A DNA stretch of 27,776 nt from JABSSA01 sp039984715 (GTDB lineage: Bacteria > Pseudomonadota > Alphaproteobacteria > Rhodobacterales > Rhodobacteraceae): NCBI GenBank assembly GCA_039984715.1, contig JBDWUA010000007.1, positions 1 through 27,776 of the forward strand. The letters run 5' to 3'. The translations under genes and the position numbers were made by a program. The stretch's first letter is position 1; each line of letters begins with the position of its first letter. Shown one piece after another: positions 7,696-15,810 of the stretch. The notes below the pieces were generated by a model that saw nothing but the letters and a program-made list of their open reading frames with translations, ran no database searches and was not told where the DNA came from.

Positions 7696-8980
7696 GGGTG
7701 ATTTGCTCCAATATGGTATCTAGGTCTGCAACGGCGGCCATAGCCAGTCCGGATGATGCGCCTTGAGGCAAGGCGTTTATAGCGTTGAGTGCTTCAACTA
7801 AGGCAGCTGCATGTTTAGGATGGCGGCGATGGGTGTAGGTTAAAAATGCCTGCTGATTTGATATCTGGCTGGCATTTGCAGACCCCACAAGTTTTGCGGC
7901 TGTCGCAGCCAGCCGGGCCTTGCCATAATCAGCAACCAGCGCGCCATCGCGATTGGACAGACGCATCAATCGAGCCCGCGCACCAATTGCCATCATCTTG
8001 CCGGCCCCAATGACATCAGGTGCTTTGATCAGCGGTCCAAACCGCATCCCCGCCCGCCAAAGCACCAATACGACAGTGATCGCAAGCCCGATCCACATAA
8101 GAGTGAAAGGGGGCGCGAAAAACCGCATCAGATCAGACCATGTGCGGTCCCGCTGTATTTCACGAGTGTCTCGGGTCAGCCAGTTTCCACGGCTGTAATC
8201 GATGACAACCTGCTGATCACCGGCAATCTCAGCCGCGAAATCTCGAATAACAAAGGCGTTGTCCCCAAGGGCGAGCCCGTGATTGTTGATCAAATCAGGG
8301 TCCGACAGAACATATACCCGCTCGCCGTCGGCAAGTGGACACGCCCCAAGTATCATAGCACTGGCCGTGCCTATGATGGGTGTGCACCCTGATGCCGTGA
8401 ACATTTGGGCGGCATACACAGTTGCCGTATGCGCTTTATAGGAGAACTCTAGAAAAGGCTGCTGTCCGCTCGTCAATCGCGCATCCGAGGTGTCGATTAA
8501 GTCGTTCAACGTATCGGAGATCCTCGCCTGTTCCGCCAACAAGTACGGATGCGCTAGCCCTGTCAACCGCATCCCGCTGCGCCACTTTGGCAGCACCAAT
8601 AATACCGGCACCTCGGCTGCCTTAGACAGTATTGGTTCAATCGACAGGTCGTATTCATCTTGTTGCAAAATGTATTTTTCTTCGGATTTTGGAGACACCC
8701 GCGATTTTTTCAGATCCGTGTCGTACAGTGGCAGGATCAGCAATCCGATTTCGTCAGCATTTAGGCTCCACCCGCCAACAAAGTTGCGTGCAGCCTGACC
8801 TTCTGAGGCCAGCCAAACTTGCAAACCATCCAAACCGCTTGGTGAACTGCGCAACTGCTGTTGCCGCTGAGAGGATACAAAAAACAAGGCCCCGATCATC
8901 AACACCGCTAACAGGCCAAGGATGATCTTGTCAGCCCCGAGCCGGTTAGGATCAGGTTGAGTATGGTCAAGCTGACTCAC
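7685..8980 (-). CDS. DUF4350 domain-containing protein
   Basis: About 431 residues. One N-terminal membrane anchor (IILGLLAVLMIGALFFVSS) is followed by a large extracytoplasmic domain with the family features SGLDGLQVWL and YVLSDPDLINNHGLALGDN. A second membrane segment (FTLMWIGLAITVVLVLW) follows, then a cytoplasmic helical tail with the repeated pattern ARLMRLSNRDGALVADYGKA. The 'D-P-D-x-x-N-N' block is typical of this family, which is fused or linked to MoxR modules. I chose the GTG at 8980 because it overlaps the upstream TGA (GTGA), giving tight coupling to the DUF4129 gene; a TTG at 8998 is possible. Biochemical function is unknown. Confidence 0.8.
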   Translation of the reverse strand: MSQLDHTQPDPNRLGADKIILGLLAVLMIGALFFVSSQRQQQLRSSPSGLDGLQVWLASEGQAARNFVGGWSLNADEIGLLILPLYDTDLKKSRVSPKSEEKYILQQDEYDLSIEPILSKAAEVPVLLVLPKWRSGMRLTGLAHPYLLAEQARISDTLNDLIDTSDARLTSGQQPFLEFSYKAHTATVYAAQMFTASGCTPIIGTASAMILGACPLADGERVYVLSDPDLINNHGLALGDNAFVIRDFAAEIAGDQQVVIDYSRGNWLTRDTREIQRDRTWSDLMRFFAPPFTLMWIGLAITVVLVLWRAGMRFGPLIKAPDVIGAGKMMAIGARARLMRLSNRDGALVADYGKARLAATAAKLVGSANASQISNQQAFLTYTHRRHPKHAAALVEALNAINALPQGASSGLAMAAVADLDTILEQITHDT

Positions 8981-9702
8981 GCTGGATTGGCCGCCCAAAT
9001 TGGACGCAAACGGCTGACGTGACTCTTAAATTCATCTTCGGACACGTCCCGTCCACCGAACTGCACCTTTTCACTGGCGTAAACGAGAGCTTGCAACGCT
9101 TCACGTTGTGGAAAAGCCTCCGGCACCCTGCGCAATGCGTCCCGATCGGTCCAGCTATCTTGCAATAAAATGCCTTCACCTGTCATCACTCGGGCCAACA
9201 GTCCTTTACACAAACTTACAAGCGCTTCTCGTCGGTCCTGCATCCGAAGGATAGCGTCAATGCCTAGAGGCGTCTGCCCAGTTGATGCTTTTGTGTTTTT
9301 TTTCCGTAGTGAGCTCCCCTGGACGTCATCTGGTGCGCGGGCTAACGACACCGGAAGACCACCTCCAAAAACAACAAAAATGTAGGCAATCCCAAGCAAA
9401 ACAGCACCAGCTATCACTAAGGTTATGACGCGATTACCTTCGAAAGAAGTACTGACCCTAGCGCCATCAATGTCAGCCTCGATGCTGTCCTCGGCCTTCT
9501 GATTGGTTTTGAAAGATGGTGGAGGGCGCGTGGGGTCAAAATACAAAACCTCGCGATCAATCCTACGAAATCGAATTGCCTTGCTGTAAGCCTCTCCAGA
9601 GGCGCGCAATTCCAATCCATTTAATTCCGCATGTTGCGCAGTGACCGACTGCGTCAATCCGATCATCAAAATGATGGGAATAAAAAAGTGCCTAAAAATC
9701 AT
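8977..9702 (-). CDS. DUF4129 domain-containing protein
   Basis: 241 residues. A Sec signal peptide or anchor (MIFRHFFIPIILMIGLTQSV...A) is followed by about 80 polar residues facing the periplasm, a membrane helix near 95-115 (VITLVIAGAVLLGIAYIFVV), and a cytoplasmic helical domain. The last part carries the DUF4129 pattern: QDSWTDRDALRRVP, then ALQALVYASEKVQFGGRDVS and a short tail. It is the first gene of the cluster DUF4129 - DUF4350 - MoxR - DUF58 - SpoIIM - RDD. All its members are minus strand with overlaps or small gaps, so they were read together as one membrane complex. The ribosome binding site is weak. Confidence 0.75.
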   Translation of the reverse strand: MIFRHFFIPIILMIGLTQSVTAQHAELNGLELRASGEAYSKAIRFRRIDREVLYFDPTRPPPSFKTNQKAEDSIEADIDGARVSTSFEGNRVITLVIAGAVLLGIAYIFVVFGGGLPVSLARAPDDVQGSSLRKKNTKASTGQTPLGIDAILRMQDRREALVSLCKGLLARVMTGEGILLQDSWTDRDALRRVPEAFPQREALQALVYASEKVQFGGRDVSEDEFKSHVSRLRPIWAANPA

Positions 9703-10381
9703 ATTTTAGGTGTAGCCAGCGAACAATGTGCTGGCAATAGTTGTCTTGGGTATCGTTTCTATACGGCATTTCTGGAAGGCATCTGCGTCGAGGTCACAGG
9801 GCCAGCAATCGGTGACAATATAATCCATACATTTAATCGCACGAATGTCGTCGGTCACATCGCATAAGCCACGGGCCTGTTCAGTTGCTTCGAACCCATT
9901 AGAAGTGACTTGGATGGGACTGTTGCATTATTTGAGATCCGCTCGAAATCGGAAACTTCAGACAGCATCTAACTACTATATCTCGAAACGGCAACTGAAA
10001 CACAGCTACATGCAGATTCCATAAACAAGCGAGAAACGACAAAACCAACTAATGCAACAGTCCCCTTGTTTTTTCTGGGCCATGGCGTGGCGTACTCCGA
10101 GAGTCATATGCCCTGCTAACGCTTCGACCCGATAGCTGGGCACCGATGAAGGACCGAGGGGCGTTCCTTAGACGTCAGATAACTGCGCTGTATGCGACGC
10201 GGGTCGCAAAAAAGAGGTGGGCTGGAAGAACGGGTTTCGTTCGCAGTGCAGCTCGTTTTTTCCGCACTTAACAATGAAATGATGAATCCGAACCTACCGT
10301 TCGGCATCAAGGATGAGGCGTTTCGTCTGAATCTAATAACAACGCTGGACACGTTTGTGGTGGCCGATATGGGGGTCTTCA
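9703..10381. other. Intergenic region with MITE, 5' to two outward-facing genes
   Basis: About 680 bases without a convincing gene. It should contain the promoter of the leftward DUF4129 cluster near 9703-9800 and of the rightward alkyl-sulfatase pseudogene near 10300-10380. Between them lies the 149-bp inverted-repeat element at 9916-10064. Short open frames here have no family features or ribosome binding sites, and I treat them as chance. Confidence 0.5.
9916..10064. mobile_element. 149-bp MITE with 15-bp perfect terminal inverted repeats
   Basis: GGGACTGTTGCATTA at 9916-9930 is exactly the reverse complement of TAATGCAACAGTCCC at 10050-10064. The ends resemble IS6/IS26-family ends (GG-C-ACTGTTGCAAA type). 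The 119 internal bases hold no transposase. No convincing 8-bp target duplication is visible: the flanks are ACTTGGAT and CTTGTTTT. This is most likely a non-autonomous derivative of an IS6-like element. Confidence 0.7.
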
Positions 10382-12144
10382 ATGCCTGACTTTGAAACGC
10401 TTTCAAAAACGCTCGAGGTTGCAACAGAGATTGCAACCGCTGCGGTCGCTGACCTCTTGCCGCTTGCCGCAGATTTTGAAGCCGCAGTCAAAGGCAAAAT
10501 TGCCGATCTTCCAGACGGTGGAGTGATGAACGCGCATGGTCGTAAGGCTTGGGACATGGCGCAATACGACTTCCTCGAAAATGAATGCCCGCCAACGATT
10601 AACCCATCACTTTGGCGCATGGCGCGTTTAAACACGATCGGCGGCCTGTTTGAAGTCAAGCCAGACGTTTGGCAGGCCCGTGGGTTCGACTATGCCAACA
10701 TGACGATCATCTGCGGTCAAACCGGATGGATTTTGATTGACCCTTTGATGACAGCTGAGACTTCTGCCTCGGCACTAGAAGTCGTGAAAGAAACGCTCGA
10801 AAAGCGACCCGTTTCCGCAGTGATCTTAACCCACACACATCCTGATCATTTTGGTGGGCTGCGCGGCGTCGTTAATGTGCATGCACCGCCACCAATTTAT
10901 GCTCCAGAGGGGTTTTTGGATTTTGCTGCGTCCGAAGGTATACTTGGCGGCGATCACACCTCGCGGCGCGCCATTTATCAATTCGGCTTAACCTTGGATG
11001 CGGGCGCTCAAGGGGCGGTGGACGGAGGCATCGGAAAGACGGTTGGCAAAGGCAACCGAACTTTTGTCCCGCCCTCTGAGTTCATCGGCGAAACCGGCGC
11101 AAAGCGGGTCATTGATGGGGTTCGGTTTGTTTTTGCAATGGCCTGTGGGACAGAGGCTCCTGCTGAGTTTACCTTCCTGCTGCCCGAACATGGTGTGTTA
11201 TGTATGGCAGAGGTCTGTACGGAAACGCAGCATAACATCTTAACACCGAGGGGCGCACAGGTCCGCGATGCACTTTTGTGGGCGCGTTGCATTGACGAAC
11301 GCCGCCACATTGTTTGCTGACCAGACACAGGTTCTGATCAACTCGCACAATTGGCCCATTTGGGGCCAGAGCAACGTGCGCAGCTATATGTTAGAGCAGC
11401 GCGATATCTATAAGTACATCCACGATCAATCCTTGCGCCTTGCCAATCTTGGCCACACACCCAACGAAATTGCTGCGGACATTTCGGAGCCAGACCGGTT
11501 GTCGGACAAGTTTCATGCGCGGGGATGCTACGGCACTCTCAAATTTAATGCCCGCGCGGTTTACCAGCGATACTTCGGCTTCTTCGATGGCAATCCTGTG
11601 AACTTGGATTCGTTGCCACCAGAGCTTTTGGGGCAAAAGACCGTCGAGGCAATAGGCGAGACTGAGGCCGTCTTGGCAGCGGCAAGCGGGTCTATGGCGC
11701 TTGATGATCTACAATGGGTCGCGACATTGCTATCCCACTTGGTTTTTTCCCGAAACGGCGGGGTGGGACGCAAAGCGTCTCTTGGCAATTGTGTATCGCC
11801 ATCAAGAGTTTCACGAAGAAAACGGCATCATGCGCAACATCTTTTTGACTGGCGCTAAGGAGTTGGAGGAAGGGATAACACGGCTTCCGGCTGCTAGAGG
11901 GCGCAACGCCGATCTTGCAGCAACGCTGAGCGCCAAAGATTGGTTCGACGCCTACGCCTTGCGGCTCAATCCAGAAAAATCAAAAGAGACAAATTTGGTC
12001 TTAGACTTCTGCGTCGATGGTCAAGATGTGAGCGTTACAGTTGCAAGGCAGGTTGAATTCGCTCGCATAGGCGCGCAACATCCCGCGCCTGACGTAAGGC
12101 TGAACGTAACATTAGAAATGCTTAAACAGTCGCAAAAGTTCTAA
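10382..12144 (+). pseudogene. Alkyl/aryl sulfatase (SdsA1/Bds1-like, MBL fold), frameshifted and truncated
   Basis: Class III alkyl sulfatases hydrolyse linear alkyl sulfates such as SDS with a binuclear zinc site. The N-terminal part matches the family: NPSLWRMARLN, QARGFDYANMTII, and the metal motif THTHPDHFGG (residues 150-159, Pro replacing the usual Ala/Val). CMAEVCTETQHNILTPRGAQ is the second signature. The reading frame is lost at about 11299 (an apparent extra C in gacgaacgccgcc). It continues in another frame (LFADQTQVLINSHNWPIWGQ) and shifts back near 11745 at a T6C3 run, giving AKRLLAIVYRHQEF and GIMRNIFLTGAKEL. The C-terminal SCP2-like domain begins but is cut at about 12140 by a transposase fragment. 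With two frameshifts and a missing tail it is almost surely non-functional. Translation of the intact form would start at ATG 10382. Confidence 0.82.
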
Positions 12145-12751
12145 ATACACGCTCGATTGTACCACGGTTTTCGGGGACGCCATTCATCGCCATTTCCCAC
12201 ATGACCCCAAGATCATTGACGGCCATGCGAAATCGTTGCGATTTAAAGGCTGCCCCACCGTCGAAGACAATTAGTTCGGGCGTGCCGTGCATATCCCAAG
12301 AAGTCAGCGCCCCGACTGCATCGCTCCATGCGCCCTTGTTGGTCGTGATCATCTCCAAAAGTTGAACGGCCGCCTCGCTCCCAGGATTGCGGCTCAAGAC
12401 CATCCCGACAATACAACGCGTCGCGCAACAGATCGCAGCTGTCAGGGTCCAGCGCCCAAGCTTCTTGCGCAATTTGGGGTCATCCAGGTCTTGTTCGTCT
12501 TCAACGTAGAGCCCCAAAGACCTCTTATCTTCATCTGACATCAACGCATACATGCCGGTGCTTGTCATGAAAGTGATGACGTCAACTGTCCACTCGTCAA
12601 TCTCCACCCGCTCCAATGGACGCGTCACCGAGATACCGTTCCGCACCGGCCGGAACTTCTTGCGCGCGGCGGCTTCGCCATTGCGTGCCAGCTCAAGGTC
12701 GGAGATCGAAGCCCAGCAATCCCCATCAGAGAAATCGAAAGGTTCGCATTA
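12122..12751 (-). pseudogene. Mu/TniA-type DDE transposase fragment
   Basis: On the minus strand, the frame from about 12751 to 12122 encodes a piece of an rve-type integrase core. The part from 12646 carries the three catalytic acidic residues in context: Asp in RVEIDEWTVD, Asp in LIVFDGGAAF, Glu in NRGTIERVFRTF. This is the layout of Mu, Tn552 and TniA-like transposases. The same frame extends upstream (CEPFDFSDGDCWASISDLEL...) to a stop at 12749-12751, so the N-terminal DNA-binding part is missing. The C-terminal end is lost at the junction with the alkyl-sulfatase remnant. It is an inactive fragment; the element that carried it is no longer recognisable. Confidence 0.7.
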
Positions 12752-12943
12752 CCGGAAGGGCTGATTATCGACAAGAAGCTGGCGAATTCCAAAACTGACC
12801 GCTACGAACCCGATAGTACCTACGGCCAGCTACGTGACGCATTTCGTGAACGGCAAGCGACGCTTCGCTCAGTGCGGGCGTTAGAAACAAAACTAGATCA
12901 CGAGCTCGAAAAGGTATGGGATGTTTTCTGGCCATCCGATTGA
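12752..12943 (+). pseudogene. Unidentified C-terminal gene fragment
   Basis: A frame without its own start codon reads ...LPEGLIIDKKLANSKTDRY, EPDSTYGQLRDAFRERQATL and on to ELEKVWDVFWPSD before a TGA at 12941-12943. The predicted peptide is strongly helical and charged, and its codons look like the local coding style, which argues against chance. It begins at the junction with the transposase fragment, so its 5' part was lost. I do not recognise the family. Confidence 0.3.
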
Positions 12944-13070
12944 AGCCATACAGTTCGCGAACCCCACGCGAAGTAGCGCACTTCAGTGTGGTCGTTTCCA
13001 ATTAACATCCCGTCTGCGGGACTTGGGCCGCATGATGTGGAAGACATTGCTCCCATTCGTTACTGCGAAT

Positions 13071-13128
13071 TGTAAAGTACGCTTATCATTTCGGTAGATT
13101 ATCCTCGAAATGATAAGCGTACTTTACA
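13071..13128. repeat. Perfect 23-bp inverted repeat with 12-base spacer
   Basis: The left arm 13071-13093 begins TGTAAAGTACGCTTATCA. The right arm 13106-13128 is its exact reverse complement and ends ACTTTACA. The 12-base spacer is GTAGATTATCCT. The outer TGT...ACA ends resemble termini of Mu/Tn7/Tn552-type elements, and a transposase fragment of that class lies 300 bases away. No flanking direct repeat is visible and no T-run follows either arm, so a terminator is less likely. It could be two joined element ends or a regulatory palindrome. Confidence 0.65.
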
Positions 13129-13383
13129 AAATAGTCGGCGTTTCGGCCTGACCGCCCCAAACACGGCTTTGAGGATGCGGGTAATCAAACCAACCAGATG
13201 AGCCGAACTCTTTCTTAGTTTACACAGCTCTTGGTTCCAAAAAACCTGACTACGGACAGTATGACCAGTCTCGCTTAATCGGCGACATTCTTCGCAATGG
13301 CACTGGGCGATCACGATAGGCGGTCCTTTGGCAATGTACGTGATCTCGCCGCAAAGGCATTTCCCTGTGTACTTCTTGCGCAT
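13099..13383 (-). pseudogene. GFA (glutathione-dependent formaldehyde-activating)/CENP-V family protein, truncated
   Basis: The first 43 codons from the ATG at 13383 are a clear GFA-domain start: GKCLCGEITYIA, then AQCHCEECRRLSETGHTV. The C-x-C-G and C-H-C-x-x-C zinc ligands are in place. After TGHTV (around 13255) the sequence no longer resembles the family, and the remaining zinc ligands (F-C-x-x-C-G-S) are missing. The frame then runs by chance into the inverted repeat at 13071-13128. Another frame of the same stretch is open (WFDYPHPQSRVWGGQAETPT), so foreign DNA may have replaced the 3' half. An intact relative would bind zinc and S-hydroxymethyl-type thiol adducts. This copy should be inactive. 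Confidence 0.6.
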
Positions 13384-13456
13384 GAGAGCATTCTTTCCAC
13401 GGGGCTCAAAAAATGCAACTGCAAATCACTGGTTCGGACGCTATTGAAAATAATCA

Positions 13457-13930
13457 TCATTTTGTTTCGAGGCGGTACTTAAGATAAGCAACCCCATCAT
13501 AATCTGTCTTATCAACGAATTTAGCCCCGAACCTTGTAAGCGCACCTAAGTTCTTGCGCGAAGGTGGCAGTAGAAACGTCACAAAGGGAATGCGGTCGTC
13601 AGCAAAGGCAAACGCGATTGCCTTTCTTGAAATGCTTGCCCCCAATCCAAAACATTCGGGCTTTAGGACCAGACCATAGTCCCACTCGTCGCCTTCTTTT
13701 TGAAAGCCTCCCCAACCTACGTATTTACCATTTGACAAAATGGCCCAATGGCAAAGCCCATCTTGTTTCCATCGGTCTTCTTTGGTTGCAATAAAGTTGA
13801 TAACAGTATCGACATCCCATTCAAAAGTCAGAAGCGGCATGTGTTCCGCAACACGTGGGTCGGACATGTGCGCAATGATTTCGCACGGTGCAATCTGCGG
13901 CAATCGGGCAAAAGAGATATCGTGATTCAT
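13457..13930 (-). CDS. GNAT family N-acetyltransferase (RimJ/RimL-like)
   Basis: 157 residues, the usual length for a single GNAT domain. Near the N-terminus the pattern MSDPRVAEHMPLLTFEW is typical of RimJ/RimL-type acetyltransferases (Acetyltransf_3 group). The central GKYVGWGGFQ and WDYGLVLKPECFGLGASISR correspond to beta-4, the pyrophosphate-binding loop (in place of Q/R-x-x-G-x-G/A) and helix 3. FLLPPSRKNLGALTRFGAKF contains the C-terminal 'N-x-x-S/A-x-x-x-x-x-x-G-F/A' block. The substrate is not predictable. I chose the ATG at 13930 because AAGGAAAG sits just upstream; a longer frame starts at 13963 without such a site. It is flanked by remnants, so it may be part of the accessory region. 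Confidence 0.8.
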   Translation of the reverse strand: MNHDISFARLPQIAPCEIIAHMSDPRVAEHMPLLTFEWDVDTVINFIATKEDRWKQDGLCHWAILSNGKYVGWGGFQKEGDEWDYGLVLKPECFGLGASISRKAIAFAFADDRIPFVTFLLPPSRKNLGALTRFGAKFVDKTDYDGVAYLKYRLETK

Positions 13931-14071
13931 CTTGCTTTCCTTGGGTAAGTCGAAGATCTTCAATCTATTTTCTGGACGTGATTGCGAGCGACTAATGGCA
14001 ACTGTAACGACTTCGTTTGCATTTTTCGTGACCGCTCGAAAGTAACGTTAACCGCAGGAACGTCGATTTGT

Positions 14072-14821
14072 TCAAATCGAAAAACTGGCACGGTATTGAG
14101 TTGGCGTCATATCCGTCAGGTCGCGAAATGCGGCATTAAAGCCTGACAGAGAATTATACCCAACAGATAACGCAATATCTGTGACCGAGGATTCACTCAT
14201 CGCGAGGCGTTCAATTGCTTGAATAATACGGATGCGCGCCAGCGTTTGGGTCCACGTCATGCCCATCTCGTTTGCAAACCGCCGTGCCAATGCGCGTGGT
14301 GATTGACCACACAGATCTGCAATTACTTCGAATGTCAGTGCTTGATCAAATCGTTCTTCCGTCAAGGTGACAGCCTTTGCGAGCCCCGGCGATGTCGGCG
14401 CCGGAAGTACGCAGCGACTGGGTGTCTGCGCAAGCCTTGAAATGACATTGCCCAGCGTCTTGAAAATCCCCTGTGCGTATGGGGTCAACGGATGTGCGTC
14501 TTGGCCCCAGTTGCGACACTCAGTTACCAATTCACGCGCCAAGGGGGTCATGTCAAAAACAGATAGAACATCCTGCGGCGTGTCGATCACGTCGCATGGG
14601 AACAAGACAGACGCGGTCGTCGCGTTAGAGAGGACTGAAATCTGAATTGTACGCCCCGCGCGAATAAGCGCTGCTCGCGCGGGGGGCAACGTCCACCGTT
14701 TTCCAAGCGCCTCCAACCGAAGAGTTCCTTTCAGCGAATACAAAAAGTAATGCTGTTCGGTCTGAAACTCCATCGGATCAGAAGGTTCAAAGTGTTTATG
14801 AAAACAATAAGCGTCTTCCAT
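14072..14821 (-). CDS. AraC family transcriptional regulator
   Basis: 249 residues. The N-terminal half is a cupin-like sensor domain (HYFLYSLKGTLRLEALGKRW...). The C-terminal 100 residues hold the two AraC helix-turn-helix motifs: LTFEVIADLCGQSPRALARR and VTDIALSVGYNSLSGFNAAF, with the family ending FRDLTDMTPTQYRASF. It starts 13 bases after the ABM gene stop and is probably the last gene of a three-gene minus-strand operon (methyltransferase - ABM - AraC). It may regulate that operon in response to a small molecule. The ribosome binding site is weak, so its expression may rely on read-through from the operon. Confidence 0.9.
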   Translation of the reverse strand: MEDAYCFHKHFEPSDPMEFQTEQHYFLYSLKGTLRLEALGKRWTLPPARAALIRAGRTIQISVLSNATTASVLFPCDVIDTPQDVLSVFDMTPLARELVTECRNWGQDAHPLTPYAQGIFKTLGNVISRLAQTPSRCVLPAPTSPGLAKAVTLTEERFDQALTFEVIADLCGQSPRALARRFANEMGMTWTQTLARIRIIQAIERLAMSESSVTDIALSVGYNSLSGFNAAFRDLTDMTPTQYRASFSI

Positions 14822-14833
14822 ACCCTAATTCAT

Positions 14834-15130
14834 TTAGACTGTTAACAAAGTAGCGTCAAAGCGGTGACTAACTGGCGGAGCCAGCATCATGGGGCGTAGG
14901 GTCTGTCCGACCCGAGCAAACTCATCAGACGATGTGTAGCCTTCGAAGTCTTGCTGGGTTTTCCATTCGTGAATTACACCAACCTTTTGCGGGTCTGTGG
15001 CATCTTGAAACGGGATGAATGCAATTGATCCAGGCATAGCGCGGACTTGATCGGATTCTGCGACAAGTGCATCAAGCGCTTTGCGGCTGTCTTCAAGAGC
15101 TACTGTGAATGTGACGTGAGCGATTAACAT
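14834..15130 (-). CDS. Antibiotic biosynthesis monooxygenase (ABM) domain protein
   Basis: 98 residues, the typical size of a single dimeric ferredoxin-like ABM fold. The order is beta MLIAHVTFTVA, helix ALDALVAESDQVRAMPGS, beta AFIPFQDATDPQKVGVIHEW, then KTQQDFEGYTSSDEFARV. This is the quinol monooxygenase/YgiN-like arrangement with the conserved 'E-x-W-x-x-x-x-x-x-x-H/Y-x-x-x-x-x-F' block, though a Tyr stands where many members have His. The likely substrates are small aromatics or quinols, but the sequence gives no hint which. Its ATG overlaps the methyltransferase stop (ATGTTAA), and AAAGGA lies upstream, so it is co-translated with that gene. Confidence 0.82.
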   Translation of the reverse strand: MLIAHVTFTVALEDSRKALDALVAESDQVRAMPGSIAFIPFQDATDPQKVGVIHEWKTQQDFEGYTSSDEFARVGQTLRPMMLAPPVSHRFDATLLTV

Positions 15131-15738
15131 AGGTTTTCCTTTTTGGGTTTTGTAAAAACATATCCAATGCTGGTGCGCGAAGGCGGGCCAGACGTGAACC
15201 GGTGTGTTGTTTCATGATCCAAGCCTGCGGCTTGCGCCCATTCATACAGGGCATCGGGCGCGTACCAACGATGGCGGTAACGCAGCCAGATGAACCAATT
15301 ACACCAATGCGGTTTGGAAACGACGAGAATGAGCTTTCCACCTGTGCAAAGGCACTGAGACAGCTTTTCCATTGCGTTCAAGGGGTCGTCACAATGTTCA
15401 ATGACGTGGGCGGCCAATACCGTTTGAAACGGATGCGTGGGTTGGTAGTTTTCAAGTGTGGTTGCAATGTCTTTGACAGGGACTGATGCCCCAGCAAAAC
15501 GGGCGCGCGCCACGTGCAGCATCGGTTTTGATGGCTCAATCAATGTCAGATCACGGCTGCCGCCAGCGGCGAGCCATGCAGCCGCAAAAAGACCCGTTCC
15601 TGTTCCAATGTCCAAAACCGGTCGCCTAGTCTCAAGATGGTCCTGAAGAAAGCACTGATATGCGTTAGAATACCTCATGCGCAGGACCTTCTTGTCCCAA
15701 CCTAATGCGGCCTTATCGTATTTCGAAATGATATCCAT
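15124..15738 (-). CDS. Class I SAM-dependent methyltransferase
   Basis: 204 residues. Motif I, VLDIGTGTGLFAAAWL (41-56), forms the SAM-binding loop. The acidic end of beta 2 is LTLIEPSKPM, and the motif IV-like segment is VLAAHVIEHCDDPL (107-120). This is the Methyltransf_11/UbiE-like pattern, in which HVIEH lies near the catalytic pocket. The substrate is not evident. The start ATG 15738 is preceded by AAAGGTG; a longer frame from 15789 would need a start inside the upstream gap. It is the first gene of the methyltransferase - ABM - AraC operon, in which an aromatic or quinone-like metabolite may be oxidised and methylated. That last statement is inference. Confidence 0.85.
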   Translation of the reverse strand: MDIISKYDKAALGWDKKVLRMRYSNAYQCFLQDHLETRRPVLDIGTGTGLFAAAWLAAGGSRDLTLIEPSKPMLHVARARFAGASVPVKDIATTLENYQPTHPFQTVLAAHVIEHCDDPLNAMEKLSQCLCTGGKLILVVSKPHWCNWFIWLRYRHRWYAPDALYEWAQAAGLDHETTHRFTSGPPSRTSIGYVFTKPKKENLC

Positions 15739-15810
15739 GCTGACACCTTTACCTAGAGTCTCCCGCCTCGGCTTGCGGCGCAAAGCCAAGTTTGCGCTCG
15801 AAACGGTCAG

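Noticed and set aside
9631..9867. 78-codon plus-strand frame across the DUF4129 start
   Set aside because: No ribosome binding site or family pattern; overlaps the promoter and signal peptide of the real gene.
10050..10381. Further copy of the dispersed repeat around 10188 (TATGCGACG)
   Set aside because: Only a nine-base match with no extended similarity; chance cannot be excluded.
10192..10389. 65-codon frame before the alkyl-sulfatase remnant
   Set aside because: Composition is not protein-like and it overlaps the better start at 10382.
12765..13001. 78-codon minus-strand frame (METTTLKC...)
   Set aside because: Antisense to the more coding-like plus-strand fragment, and no domain is visible.
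13071..13128. Intrinsic terminator
   Set aside because: The stem is AT-rich and no T-run follows on either strand; a mobile-element or operator origin fits better.
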